Notes: generated by a model from the letters alone, not told the origin. DNA of 64,000 nucleotides from Lolium rigidum (GCF_022539505.1 NC_061514.1:334969090-335033089); one strand, 5' to 3'; counted from the first letter of the stretch, positions 34,997-47,130 are shown. Translations and numbers: made by a program.

Positions 34997-37264
34997 TGTG
35001 ACGCCCTGGAACCGGTACCATGAGGATCCCAGCGAACCCGCCGAAATCCGCAGGATATCGATTGTGAGACGCCCTCTGACACGACGTGCACGACGAAACA
35101 CACACGTGATGCCAGAGAATTAACACGAGCGGTAACATTACAATAGGATTACAATAGAGCTCACAAGAACTTATATTACAACAACGACTCCAACGATTCA
35201 AGATACAAATATACAATACAAAGATCCAAATCATACAAAAGATCGAATACGTTGAAGTACGGACAAGATACAAATTGGACTAAGAGTCCTGAAGATAAAC
35301 GGTGGCATCCATAACCCTGCCCAGGCCAAGCTGGAAGGGTAACCTTGCTAACGTCATCCTTCATCGCACCGATCTTCAAACCTGCCCGATTATGTCCCAA
35401 AGCAGCAATAAGTACGGGTTCGTACTTAACAAGACTTCAAGGCGTATAAGCATTCGTCAACCAGTCGTCCTTTGTACTTGAGGCAGCAGGGACTTAGAGG
35501 ATGCAAGAGGAACGTCATAGGAAATATGGTGGGGTTAAGCGGTAGCGCGCGAGCACTAAAAACCTATATAGACACTCTACAACATTCGTCTATCAGAGAA
35601 GGTGAGAGAGCGCACAACTAACAGTTCTATACTCTGCAAACATAACCCATCCGATGTGTTTCCCCCTTTCGCAAAGGAAGTGCTTACAAAGGCACTCACA
35701 CGGTTGACAAGTTTTAACCATTTATTATTAGAGTTGTGCTAACTTACTACACAAGTTATTATGATTGAAGCAACATGTGTAAGTTGTCTAGGTCAAGTCA
35801 TACAGCTCCAAGTCGTCCATAACCGCGGACACGGCTTTTCAAAAAGATTTAACACTGCAGGGGTGCCCAAATGTGCCCACACGCACGATCAACTCCAAAG
35901 GAAAATGGCAAAAAGGTGGAGCATCACGTCTCGCACTCTCCTTCACGACAACAATATCCAGGAAGCCACCTAACTAAGTTAAACCCGTATCAGAGTCCAG
36001 CCGACACTCCGAGATGGACCTAGCTGTTGCGAGAACGGCTAAGAGGATCAGAGCCCACTATAGGATGACCTCTTAACAATACGGACCGCACCTACGAGCG
36101 TGCAAGAGACAACGGGGTTACAAGGCAACATGGCTTCCCCAAAAGAAACAAGCTTGCATGCCCGAGAGAAACAAAACGTTCAAACTAGTTGTGGCCACTG
36201 GACAAAGCTGTAGATTCCGATAGTGGTCGAGGGGAGACCCGGTAAGCATACCCACGTGTGGTTAGAGCGCTCAGTCTCGGAACAGATAACAAGAACTCGA
36301 GATCCTAGGTTATTTAAGAAACACAAGTGAGCTATCATAAAATGATCAGCTGACCCACCGATGCCTCTGCTAAGCAACTACTAACAGATATATCCATAAA
36401 CCATGTGTCATGAACCCCCAACAGATAACCCGATAAGATAGCGATAACGGTAACGAGATATAAACGACACTAGCATGCACTACGACTCGCAAGGCAGACC
36501 CGATAACCAAACAATAGTTGTAGGAGGTTGGTGGAGGAAATATAGGCTGTTTGAGGTAACAAGTGGATAGGACACGTGACAAGAACGCAACTCAAGGCTA
36601 GCATAAGGGAGAAGAAAAAATAAAATAGGTGAGCGACTCCTACAGAGACAGGAGTTTAGGAAATGCTTGCCTGTTAAAGCTTGCCGAGGGACATCCGGAG
36701 GACTTGTCGTATCTCACCACACCACTTCGCGATCCTATCCGGGAAGAAGCAAATGCTGGAACACACAACGTATGCAAGTATTACTACTATAGGTAAAGAA
36801 GATCCAGGATGATCAAGATGATATTCATGACATGGCAAAGATGATGCGATGCAATTATCAGGATTAAGCCGGATCGGAACCCCGAACAAAAAAATTAGGT
36901 TGGAGTTGCATTTTCTACAGTCAAAGTTAAGTGGTTGTTAGCATGGCATAACATGGTAGGGGTTTGCTACTTCAAGATTAAACGGACCAGGAAAACCTAG
37001 TCGGTGTCCGAAATACTCCTGTGTTGTACTTAGGGTGAACCATACATGAACTACATGTCATGACATGATGCGAGATACAAACAGATGAATAGATGGCATT
37101 TTCATGTTCAGTGCATTTTTCTGATCAATTTTCATGTATAAATTATTTTTATTTGAATTGCCAATCAAAAGTTATTAACATATTATGTTTTGTTATTAAT
37201 TTAAATAGAAAACATGTTTATTTTAATTAGAAAAGGACCCAAAACAAAATGCATACGGGGGGAG
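34997..37264 (-). repeat. LTR (at least 2.2 kb) of a minus-strand LTR retrotransposon
   Basis: Bounded on the left by TGTGACGCCCTGGAACCGG, i.e. the minus-strand LTR end ...GGGCGTCACA next to the primer site. It has no ORF of note and many short direct motifs. It is interrupted at 37265 by the TGATACG LTR, so its own start is not seen. Confidence 0.75.
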
Positions 37265-38660
37265 TGATACGTCTCCGACGTATCGATAATTTCTTATGTT
37301 CCATGCTACATTATTGATGATATCTACATGTTTTATACACATTATATTTTGTATTTATGCATTTTCCGGCACTAACCTATTAACAAGATGCCGAAGAGCC
37401 AGTTGCTGTTTTCTGCTGTTTTTGGTTTCGGAAATCCTAGTAAAGAAATATTCTCGGAATTGGACGAAATCAACGCCCAGGGTCCTATTTTGCCACGAAG
37501 CTTCCAGAAGACCGAGGGGGAAAGGAAGTGGGGCCACGAGGCGCCGACACGCTAGGGCGGCGCGGCCTGGCCCTTGGCCGCGCCAGCCTGGCGTGTGGGG
37601 CCCTCGTGTGGACCCCCGCGTTGCCCTTCCGCCTACTTAAAGCTTTCGTCGCGAAACCCTCTGTACCGAGAGCCACGATACGGAAAACCTTACTGAGACG
37701 CCGCCGCCGCCAATCCCATCTCGGGGATTTCGGAGATCACCTCCGGCACCCTCGCCGGAGAGGAGATTCATCTCCCGGAGGACTCTTCACCGCCATGATC
37801 GCCTCCGGAGTGATGAGTGAGTAGTTCACCCCTGGACTATGGGTCCATAGCAGTAGCTAGATGGTTGTCTTCTCCTCATTGTGCTTCATTGTCGGATCTT
37901 GTGAGCTGCCTAACATGATCAAGATCATCTATCTGTAATACTATATGTTGTGTTTGTCGGGATCCGATGGATAGAGAATACTATGTTATATTAATTATCA
38001 AGTTATTACCTATGTGTTGTTTATGATCTTGCATGCTCTCCGTTATTAATAGAGGCTCTGGCCAAGTTTTTGCTATTAACTCCAAGAGGGAGTATTTATG
38101 CTCGATAGTGGGTTCATGCCTCCATTAAATCCGGGACAGTGACAGAAAGTTCTAAGGTTGTGGATGTGCTGTTGCCACTAGGGATAAAACATTGATGCTA
38201 TGTCTAAGGATGTAGTTATTGATTACATTACGCACCATACTTAATGCAATTGTCTGTTGTTTTGCAACTTAATACTGGAAGGGGTTCGGATGATAACCCG
38301 AAGGTGGACTTTTTAGGCATAGATGCATGCTGGATAGCGGTCTATGTACTTTGTCGTAATGCCCAATTAAATCTCACTATATTTATCATATCATGTATGT
38401 GCATTGTTATGCCCTCTCTATTTGTCAATTGCCCGACCGTAATTTGTTCACCCAACATGCTTTTATCTTATGGGAGAGACACCTCTAGTGAACCGTGGAC
38501 CCCGGTCCTATTCTTTACATCGCATACAATCTACTCGCAATACTTGTTTTACTGTTTCTTGCAAACAATCATCTTCCACACAATACGGTTAATCCTTTGT
38601 TACAGCAAGCCGGTGAGATTGACAACCTCACTGTTTCGTTGGGGCAAAGTACTTTGGTTG
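37265..38660 (+). repeat. TGATACG-family LTR, 3' part missing (1396 bp)
   Basis: Starts TGATACGTCTCCGACGTATC and runs through the typical blocks (GGACTATGGGTCCATAGCAG, CAAGAGGGAGTATTTATGCT) to ACTTTGGTTG, then stops abruptly where a complete LTR of the same family starts. The missing end is about 200 bp. Confidence 0.9.
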
Positions 38661-40267
38661 TGATACGTCTCCGACGTATCGATAATTTCTTATGTTCTAT
38701 GCCATATTATTGATGATACCTACATGTTTTATGCACACTTTCTGTCATATTCGTGCATTTTCTGGAACTAACCTATTAACAAGATGCCGAAGTGCCGCTT
38801 CTCGTTTTCTGCTGTTTTTGGTTTCGTAAATCCTAGTAACAAAATATTCTCGGAATTGGACGAAACGAAGACCCAAGGGCCTATTTTGCCACGAACCTTC
38901 CAGAAGACCGAAGAGCATACGAAGTGGGGCCACGAGGTGGCCAAACCACATGGCGGCGCGGCCAAGGGGGGGCCCGCGCCGCCCTGTGGTGTGGGCCCCT
39001 CGTTAGCCCTCCGACTCTGCCCTTCCGCCTACTTAAAGCCTCCGTCGCGAAACCCCTGAGGCGAAAAACCACGATACGGAAAACCTTACTGAGACGCCGC
39101 CGCCGCCGATCCCATCTCGGGGGATTCTCGGAGATCTTCTCCGGCACCCTCGCCGGAGAGGGGATTCATCTCCCGGAGGACTCTACACCGCCATGGTCGC
39201 CTCCGGAGTGATGAGTGAGTAGTTCACCCCCGGACTATGGGTCCATAGCAGTAGCTAGATGGTTGTCTTCTCCTCATTGTGCTTCATTGTTGGATCTTGT
39301 GAGCTGCCTAACATGATCAAGATCATCTATCCGTAATACTCTATGTTGTGTTTGTCGGGATCCGATGGATAGAGAATACCATGTTATGTTAATTATCAAG
39401 TTATTACATATGTGTTGTTTATGATCTTGCATGCTCTCCGTTACTAGTAGAGGCTCGGCCAAGTTTTTGCTTTTAACTCCAAGAGGGAGTATTTATGCTC
39501 GATAGTGGGTTCATGCCTCGCATTGACACCTGGGACAAGTGACGTAAAGTTCTAAGGTTGTGTTGTGCTGTTGCCACTAGGGATAAAACATTGGCGCTAT
39601 GTCCGAGGATGTAGTTGTTGATTACATTACGCACCATACTTAATGCAATTGTCCGTTGCTTTGCAACTTAATACCGGAAGGGGTTCGGACGATAACCCGA
39701 AGGTGGACTTTTTAGGCATAGATGCAGCTTGGATGGCGGTCTATGTACTTTGTCGTAATGCCCAATTAAATCTCACTATACTTATCATGCCATGTATGAG
39801 CATTGTTATGCCCTCTCTATTTGTCAATTGCCCGACCGTAATTTGTTCACCCAACATGCTTTTATCTTATGGGAGAGACACCTCTAGTGAACTGTGGACC
39901 CCGGTCCATTCTTTTAATACTGAAATACAAATCTGCTGCAATACTTGTTTTTACTGTTTTCTCTGCAAACAATCATCTTCCACACAATTCGGTTAATCCT
40001 TTGTTAATTACAGCAAGCCGGTGAGATTGACAACCTCACTGTTTCGTTGGGGAAAAGTACTTTGGTTGTGTTGTGCAGGTTCCACGTTGGCGCCGGAATC
40101 TCTGGTGTTGCGCCGCACTACATCCCGCCGCCATCAACCTTCAACGTGCTTCTTGGCTCCTCCCGGTTCGATAAACCTTGGTTTCTTTCCGAGGGAAAAC
40201 TTGCCGCTGTGCGCATCATACCTTCCTCTTGGGGTTGCCCAACGAACGTGTGAAATACACGACATCA
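38661..40267 (+). repeat. TGATACG-family 5' LTR, complete (1607 bp)
   Basis: Starts TGATACG and ends GACATCA. A tRNA-Asp type primer site follows at 40280-40297 (CGGCGCCGTTGCCGGGGA), showing that this is the 5' LTR of an element whose body runs right. It is more diverged from the 1340-8157 LTRs than those are from each other. Confidence 0.92.
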
Positions 40268-40501
40268 AGCATATTTTCTCGGCGCCGTTGCCGGGGAGAT
40301 CAAGACACGCCGCAAGGGAGTCTCCACTTCTCAATCTCTTTACTTTGTTTTTGTCTTGCTTTATTTTATTTACTACTTTGTTTGCTGCATTATATCAAAA
40401 CACAAAAAAATTAGTTGCTAGCTTTACTTTATTTACTCTCTTGTTTGCTATATCAAAAACACAAAAAATTAGTTACTTGCATTTACTTTACTTGATTCAT
40501 C

Positions 40502-41146
40502 ATGTTTCCTTTTGATTTTACCACAAAAAACATACCGGTAGGACAAGGGTCTATAATTGGGAGGAACAATATAGAAGAATTTTTCACCCATGTTAGTACC
40601 GTTGAAGATTTTGAAGATAGACACTTGGTAGAACTTGCTCCTACTTATGAAATTGCCGCTGCGCATTTAGTTCGCTTGTTGGAAACTAAATTTGTTAATC
40701 TCAATCCTATAATCCAACACATGTTTCTTACACTTGGTGATTTGGAAGAGGGGGAAAAGAAAGATTTTGTTTTGGAAACCCTTCTTAGAGAATTTGGTGG
40801 TCTAGCAAGAGAGGCTAGAAAGGTCTTCGCTAAATTTAATATGCTTGGTTCTCATACTAATTTTGTTAGTCTCCTTGAAAAAATGGATATGGATAGGATA
40901 AGATAAACAAATAATGCTAATAATGGTGGGGAGATCAAAACACCAATACCATGTAAACTCCTAGCTATGAATGATGCACTAGAACATAACTATGCTTGGC
41001 TTGTTCCTGAAAATTTGTTCGATGAGAGTAGCAAGCCCAGGACTAATGAAAAGGGAGACGCTGAAACTTATGTATCCAATATACTATGCATGGTTGAGAA
41101 AACTCCAAACCCCGCTGTAGGTGCACCACCCTTCGATAATACTTGA
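40502..41146 (+). pseudogene. Retrotransposon ORF of unknown function, one internal stop
   Basis: An ATG at 40502 (MFPFDFTTKNIPVG) reads to TAA at 40904-40906. The same frame then continues open (TNNANNGGEIKTPIPCKLL, EHNYAWLVPENLF) to TGA at 41144-41146, so an intact product would be about 214 aa. It is helical and acidic (FFTHVSTVEDFEDRHLVELA; LRRL-like LVRLLETKF), with no zinc knuckle or enzyme motif. It occupies the place of the 3190 ORF of the related element but the sequence differs, so the two elements share LTR-side and 3' non-coding sequence yet carry different ORFs. Confidence 0.65.
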
Positions 41147-42812
41147 TACACACTTTCGCGCCTAGCTCGAAAGGCGTTAAAGAAAAGCGCTTATGGGAGA
41201 CAACCCATGTTTTTACTACAGTATTTTTGTTTTATATTTGTGTCTTGGAAGTTGTTTACTACTGTAGCAACCTCTCCTTATCTTAGTTTTATGTTTTGTT
41301 GTGCCAAGTAAAGTCTTTGATAGTAAAGTAAGTACTAGATTTGGATTACTGCGCAGTTACAGCATTTCTTTGCTGTCACGAATCTGGGTCTACCTCCCCG
41401 TAGGTAGCTCAGAAAATTAAGCCAATTTACGTGCATGATCCTCAGATATGTACGCAACTTTCATTCAATTTGATCATTTTGATTTGAGCAAGTCTGGTGG
41501 CCTAATAAAATCCATCTTTACGGACTGTTCTGTTTTGACAGATTCTGCCTTTTATTTCGCATTGCCTCTTTTGCTATGTTGGATGAATTTCTTTGATCCA
41601 TTAATGTCCAAGTAGCTTTATGCAATGTCCAGAAGTGTTAAGAATGATTGTGTCACCTCTGAACATGTGAATTTTTATTGTGCACTAACCCTCTAATGAG
41701 TTGTTTCGAGTTTGGTGTGGAGGAAGTTTTCAAGGATCAAGAGAGGAGTATGATGCAATATGATCAAGGAGAGTGAAAGCTCTAAGCTTGGGGATGCCCC
41801 GTGGTTCACCCCCGCGTATTATAAGAAGACTCAAGCTGTCTAAGCTTGGGGATGCCCAAGACATCCCTCTTCATCGACAACATTATCGAGTTCCTCCCCC
41901 GAAACTATATTTTTATTCCGTCACATCTTATGCACTTTGCTTGGAGCGTCGGTTTGTTTTTGTTTTTGTTTTGTTTGAATAAAATGGATCCTAGCATTCA
42001 CTTTATGGGAGAGAGACACGCTCCGTTGTAGCATATGGACAAGTATGTCCTTAGGCTCTACTCATAGTATTCATGGCGAAGTTTCTTCTTCGTTAAATTG
42101 TTATATGGTTGGAATTGGAAAATGCTACATGTAGTAACTCTAAAATGTCTTGGATAATTTGATACTTGGCAATTGTTGTGCTCATGTTTAAGCTCTTGCA
42201 TCATATACTTTGCACCCATTAATGAAGAAATACTTAGAGCTTGCTAATTTGGTTTGCATATTTGGTTTCTCTAGAGTCTAGATAACATCTAGTATTGAGT
42301 TTTGAACAACAAGGAAGACGGTATGAAGTCTTATAATGTTTGCAATATGTCTTTTATGTGAGTTTTGTTGTACCGTTCATCCTTGTGTTTGTTTCAAATA
42401 ACCTTGCTAGCCTAAACCTTGTATCGAGAGGGAATACTTCTCATGCATCCAAAATACTTGAGCCAACCACTATGCCATTTGTGTCCACCATACCTACCTA
42501 CTACATGGTATTTATCCGCCATTCCAAAGTAAATTGCTTGAGTGCTACCTTTAAAATTCCATCATTCACCTTTGCAATATATAGCTCATGGTACAAATAG
42601 CTTAAAAACTATTGTGGTATTGAATATGTACTTATGCACTTTATCTCTTATTAAGTTGCTTGTTGTGCGATAACCATGTTTCTGGGGACGCCATCAACTA
42701 TTCTTTGTTGAATATCATGTGAGTTGCTATGCATGTCCGTCTTGTCTCGAAGTAAGAGAGATCTACCACCTTCATGGTTGGAGCATGCATATTGTTAGAG
42801 AAGAACTTTGGG
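41147..42812 (+). other. Non-coding internal region of the second TGATACG element, cut by a gap
   Basis: Closely matches 3930-5590 of the first element, including two AAGCTTGGGGATGCC motifs near 41782 and 41849. It ends in the N gap at a point equivalent to about 5590, so about 900 bp of internal sequence and the 3' LTR are missing. Confidence 0.85.
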
Positions 42813-42912
42813 NNNNNNNNNNNNNNNNNNNNNNNNNNNNNNNNNNNNNNNNNNNNNNNNNNNNNNNNNNNNNNNNNNNNNNNNNNNNNNNNNNNNNNNN
42901 NNNNNNNNNNNN
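42813..42912. other. Assembly gap, 100 N
   Basis: Placeholder of 100 N inside nested repeats; at least the rest of one element and the start of another are missing here. Confidence 1.
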
Positions 42913-43120
42913 AACTTGTACAAAACGAAACCCTCGGCTCCACCTCTTATATAAAGGGGGAGTCGAGGGACGAGGAGATCATCGAATCATTGTCTGCAAA
43001 CCCTAGTTTTTATAATCGTCGAGTACTTTTCGGCTGAAACCTTCGAGATCTACTTGCCCTCTACTTCTAACTAAACCCTAGCCTACAATCCATAGGCATT
43101 GATAAGTTAATCCCTCGTCA
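42913..43120 (+). repeat. 3' end of a Tat-type LTR
   Basis: Matches 23611-23833 (TATATAAAGG box, CTACTTGCCCTCTACTTCT, end TTAATCCCTCGTCA). No primer site follows, so it is a 3' LTR end. It abuts Harbinger-like sequence. Confidence 0.8.
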
Positions 43121-44362
43121 GCCGGCGTCTATAAAAGGTCTCCCGGCTCATCAATGGTAGCCACCACACCCCGCCGGCAACAAACACAGCCCTCGTCGCT
43201 CCACAGCCGTCTCCTCCATCACCAGTGGCAATGGCGAACCGCCCCGGCGATGGCCACTTCCCTCCACCGCCGTCTCCTCCATTGACGAGCCGGCAGCGGC
43301 GTGCGGCACTCGAGGACGCACTCGAGGAGGAGGCCCGCCAGCGGCGTGAGGCGCAGCAGGCGGCGGATCTAGCGGCGTTCTCCGCCCTCGCCTCCGCAGC
43401 CGAGGAGGCCGCGGCGGCAGCAGCGTGGCGGGAGCAGCGAGTGCGACACCGTTGCGGCGTTCGACGCCTCGACGGGACAAGAGGCGCGACGGCGCCGGTA
43501 CCGGGAGGACATGGAGCAGCGATGGGCTGACGAGCGCCGGCGCCAGCGCGATGAGCGGCAGGCGCTGTTCCGTGAACGGCGTGACTCGATCGAGCGCCGG
43601 CGGCGTGAGTCGATCGAGCTCCGGCGAGCGGCGACGGCGGAGGAGCGTCGACTGCGGGAGTCGGCGCTTACGGCGCTATGGGGGAGGCGGGCGGAGCAGT
43701 TGGCGGCGGCCGACGCGTTTGCGGCGGCGATGATGGAGGCGCCAACAGATGTGGAGGAGGAGGCGCCAATGGAGGAGGAGGCCGAGGCGGAGGAGACCGA
43801 GGTGGAGGACGACGACGAGTTCGACTGGTCCGACGACGACGCCCCGCACCCGGACGAGACGGCCGATCAGCAACGCGCCCTCGTCGAGTCCTTCGAGTCG
43901 GAGAAGAAGCTCCAGGACGACGCCCGTGCCCGCGAAGAGGCGCAGATTCGTCGCGCCGTCGAGCTCTCCCTCCAGGCGGCCCAGCAGGGGAGGGCGGAGG
44001 AGGACTATCGGCGGGAGCGGCACCGTCTGGCCACCGCCGAACGCAAGGAGAGGAGGCGCGCGCAGGAGGAGCTGCGGCGTAGGGGAGGCGACGACGGGGC
44101 GGGGCCGTCGAACGCGCCGCCGGGCGGTCGGTAGCCTAGGTTTAGATGAAATCTAGCCGTTTTCATTCAAACTTTGTAATATATAATCAAAATTGAATGA
44201 AAACCTTTATTTTCCTGCACAAATATTCATTTGGGGGCGGCGTTTGGGGGACACGGCTGGGGAGCGACGTCCCCCAAACGCGGCACGAGCAAAACACGTC
44301 CCCCAAACGCTCAATCCGGCGCGGTTTGAGGGACGGTTTGGGGGACGTGACTGGAGATGCTC
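43121..44362. mobile_element. PIF/Harbinger-like element inserted in the second PAO locus, left end lost
   Basis: The right terminus ends GACTGGAGATGCTC, the inverse of the GAGCATCTCCAGTC terminus typical of grass PIF/Harbinger elements. TTA (44363-44365), the preferred 3-bp target, follows, then sequence matching PAO intron 3. GGGGGACGT/ACGTCCCCCAAAC inverted motifs fill 44230-44345. The left terminus is hidden behind an LTR insertion and the gap. The element carries one ORF and no DDE transposase in the visible part. Confidence 0.75.
43231..44134 (+). pseudogene. Charged coiled-coil ORF of a Harbinger-like element, frameshifted
   Basis: A TATAAAAG box at 43131 precedes ATG 43231 (MANRPGDGHFPPPPSPP). 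The frame changes between about 43430 and 43470 and then reads to TAG at 44132-44134. The product is extremely rich in Glu, Arg and Ala with long predicted helices (ERRRRESIELRRAATAEER). An acidic block (EVEDDDEFDWSDDDAPHPDE) and a sequence resembling a ubiquitin-interacting motif (EEAQIRRAVELSLQAAQ) lie near the end. No DNA-binding or transposase motif is seen. The similarity to a UIM is by eye only. Confidence 0.6.
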
Positions 44363-44568
44363 TTACATCATATTTCCAAAGACCGCAAATACTTAATCCA
44401 AATGCCCATACGACTCTTTCTGCGCGCATCCACACTTGCATATTTTTTCTCGTACACATTTAATTTTGGAAATTTTATTAAACGACGTTAGGACTTTAGT
44501 CCTGTGGAGTGAATGTGCTGTTAAAAATTAAAGTTTATGGTGGATAGCAACTTGTGTATGTGCTGCAG

Positions 44569-45957
44569 GATGCCTGGCGGTCCATCCACGCCGGTGGACA
44601 TGGTGGTCGACTACTACCAGCACGACTTCCAGTTCGCGGAGCCGCCGCGCGTGACGAGCCTGCAGAACACGCAGCCACTGCCGACGTTCAACAACTTCGG
44701 CGACGACGTCTACTTCGTGGCCGATCAGCGGGGCTACGAGTCCGTCGTGCACCACGTCACCGAGCAGTACCTCAAGACTGATCCTGAGTCCGGTGCCATC
44801 GTCGACCCCAGGCTCAAATTGAACACGGTGGTGCGTGAGATCGCCTACTCCCCCATCGGCGTCGTGGTTAGGACGGAAGACGACAAGGTGTACCGGGCAG
44901 ACTATGTCATCGTCTCCGCTAGCCTCGGTGTCCTGCAGACGGACCTCATACGGTTCGAGCCGCAGCTGCCTTCATGGAAGCATGTCAATCTACAAGTTTA
45001 ACATGGCGGTGTACACCAAGATCTTCCTCAAGTTCCCCAAGAGGTTCTGGCCGGAGGGTCCCGGCACAGAGTTCTTCCTCTACGCCAGCGGCAGGAGAGG
45101 GTACTACCCGGTGTGGCAGCAGCTGGAGAAGCAGTACCCAGGGTCCAACGTGTTGCTGGTGACCGTCACCGATGACGAGTCGAGGAGGATCGAGCAGCAG
45201 TCTGATGAGCAGACGATGGAAGAGGCAATGGAGGTGCTCAGGAAGATGTTCCCAGAGAAGGACGTGCCGGAAGCCACGGAGATACTTGTGCCCAGGTGGT
45301 GGTCTAACAGGTTCTTCAAGGGCACCTTTTCTAACTGGCCCATTGGAGTCAGCCGCTACGAATTTGACCTCATTCGGGTACAAACATATGCATCTTTCTT
45401 GCATTTTTATTAGTTATCTTCTAAGCTCCATATATAATTATGATTCTTATTTCCCTGTTTTTTGGCACGTAATTCAGGCTCCTGTTGGGAGGGTTTACTT
45501 CTCCGGTGAGCACACGAGTGAAAAATACAACGGCTATGTCCATGGAGCATATCTTGCAGGTAATTAAGAGTTTTTTTTTCTCTCATGCTTGAGTTTGGTA
45601 TCTTGGCATGAACTCCGATCCTGAGATATTTCCATGACATGGTGCCTTCTGTTTTACTTTATTTTAATGGTGTGTGATCGTGTTTTCTAGGTATTGACTC
45701 TGCCAACATCTTGATCAATTGTGCCAAGAAAAACATGTGCACCTACAATGTCAAGGGAAAGCATGACTAATCCAAAGGTAAAAACTAGTTGGTCCTACAG
45801 CTACCATTTAACCCGTAAAACATGTAAAAAACATTAAACCCATAAAGCATGCGAGAAACATTTACCCATATAAGTTGTGTCTAACTATTGCTCCCAACTC
45901 GGGGGTTTTCCGTGTTGCAGATTTGCCACCTAGTGAGCGACTACAACACCAAAAGTT
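44569..45957 (+). pseudogene. Polyamine oxidase pseudogene, exons 4-7 only
   Basis: Exon equivalents are 44569-45377, 45478-45559, 45691-45777 and from 45921. They are highly similar to the intact PAO at 12470-16565. Exons 1-3 (signal peptide and the first FAD-binding segment) are absent from the window. Exon 4 lacks two bases at 44980/44981 (WK|TMSIY becomes a short wrong frame ending LPSWKHVNLQV). Exon 6 has CAA changed to TAA at 45768-45770. The last exon has lost the original stop. Splice sites are still intact, which points to recent decay. A Harbinger insertion lies in its intron 3, so the upstream exons may have been displaced rather than never copied. Confidence 0.93.
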
Positions 45958-46640
45958 ATGGTTTCCTAAAGAGTCAAGGAGCATGCTTTCTGATGTTCAC
46001 CATTGTTGATTATTGTTCCAAATGATTTTTGGGCATTACATATTTGGTTCTTTTGTAGAAGACAATTGTTGTTAGCATCAGCTTGAAGTTCTTTCCATTT
46101 GCCCCTACGGGTTGTTTTCATGACAGAGTAGCTAATATAGTTGTCCATCATACTAGTGAAAACATGTTATCCTTTCACAAATTCCATGTATGCAAAGCAC
46201 ATGTTAATTTGGTGATCTCACTATGGAAAACATGTTATACTTCCCGGAATGCCATGGATGCAACTTGAACAATTGTGTGCCACAGCTTTGTGGATCCATT
46301 CCTATTTTGTTGGATGTACAAAAAGGAAGGAAAAAGACATTAGTTTGATGTTGTGTTTGTGTAATTCCTTAAACAAAACAAAAGAAAATGTGCCAAGATA
46401 AAAAAAAATAGAAGTTAGTATATAAGCTAGAAAATATGTTGTGTATAAGCAAGAAACCTACTGTCAGCTATGCAAGTACATGAGTTAGATCACAACTTAC
46501 ATCCTAAAATTTCATTAAAAATGGTGCAAAAAGCTATATCCTGCAAAAAAAAAAGTTACAAAAGCAGTCTATATAAGTACATTCACTATACATCGGTGGG
46601 TTTAGAAAATTTTCGAGTGCTACTGTCAAGGGAAAAACAA
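45958..46640. other. Flank of the PAO pseudogene, homologous to 16566-17140
   Basis: Matches the 3' flank of the intact PAO with extra AT-rich sequence near 46320-46560. No ORF of note. Confidence 0.65.
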
Positions 46641-47130
46641 CATTTACTAATCCATTGAAGTACACACAATACAAAGCTCCAGAGCTACTTCTAATAAATA
46701 AATCCACTGATGATTGAATGTATAAACCGTAAAAAGCTTCAGAGCAACTTAAAAAACTACATCCACTAATGCACTAAAAGTGCATCCATAAGCTCCAGAT
46801 TAAGTAAATCCAGTGAAAAAGCTTCACACCTACTTAAAACTACATCTAAAAGCTTCAAAATTACTTCTACACACTAGATTAAGTACAACATGTATAAAGC
46901 TTCAGCGCAACTTCACAAAACATCCATGGTTACACTGAAAGTACATTCATATTTACAACTAAATCTAAAAACCTAGATTAAGTAAATCACATTCAAAAAA
47001 AGCATCAGAGCTACTTCGTAAAATTAAAACTACATCCACAAGCTTCGGAGAAACTTTTATATAAGACTACATCCACTAATCCAGTGAAATTACATCCAGT
47101 ATCTTTAGAACTACTTCTAAAACCTATAAT
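46640..47130. repeat. Degenerate AT-rich tandem array, second locus, with empty LINE site
   Basis: The same roughly 105-110 bp array as 21126-21560, with one more recognisable unit. It contains the single ACTAATCCATTGAAG that is duplicated around the LINE in the first locus. Confidence 0.7.

Noticed and set aside
43676..44023. Overlapping Gly/Arg/Leu-rich frames opposite or inside the Harbinger ORF
   Set aside because: They are shadows of the GC-rich, charged coding frame at 43231-44134.
46320..46560. Possible MITE in the flank of the PAO pseudogene
   Set aside because: Extra AT-rich sequence compared with the first locus, but no inverted termini or TA duplication could be seen.
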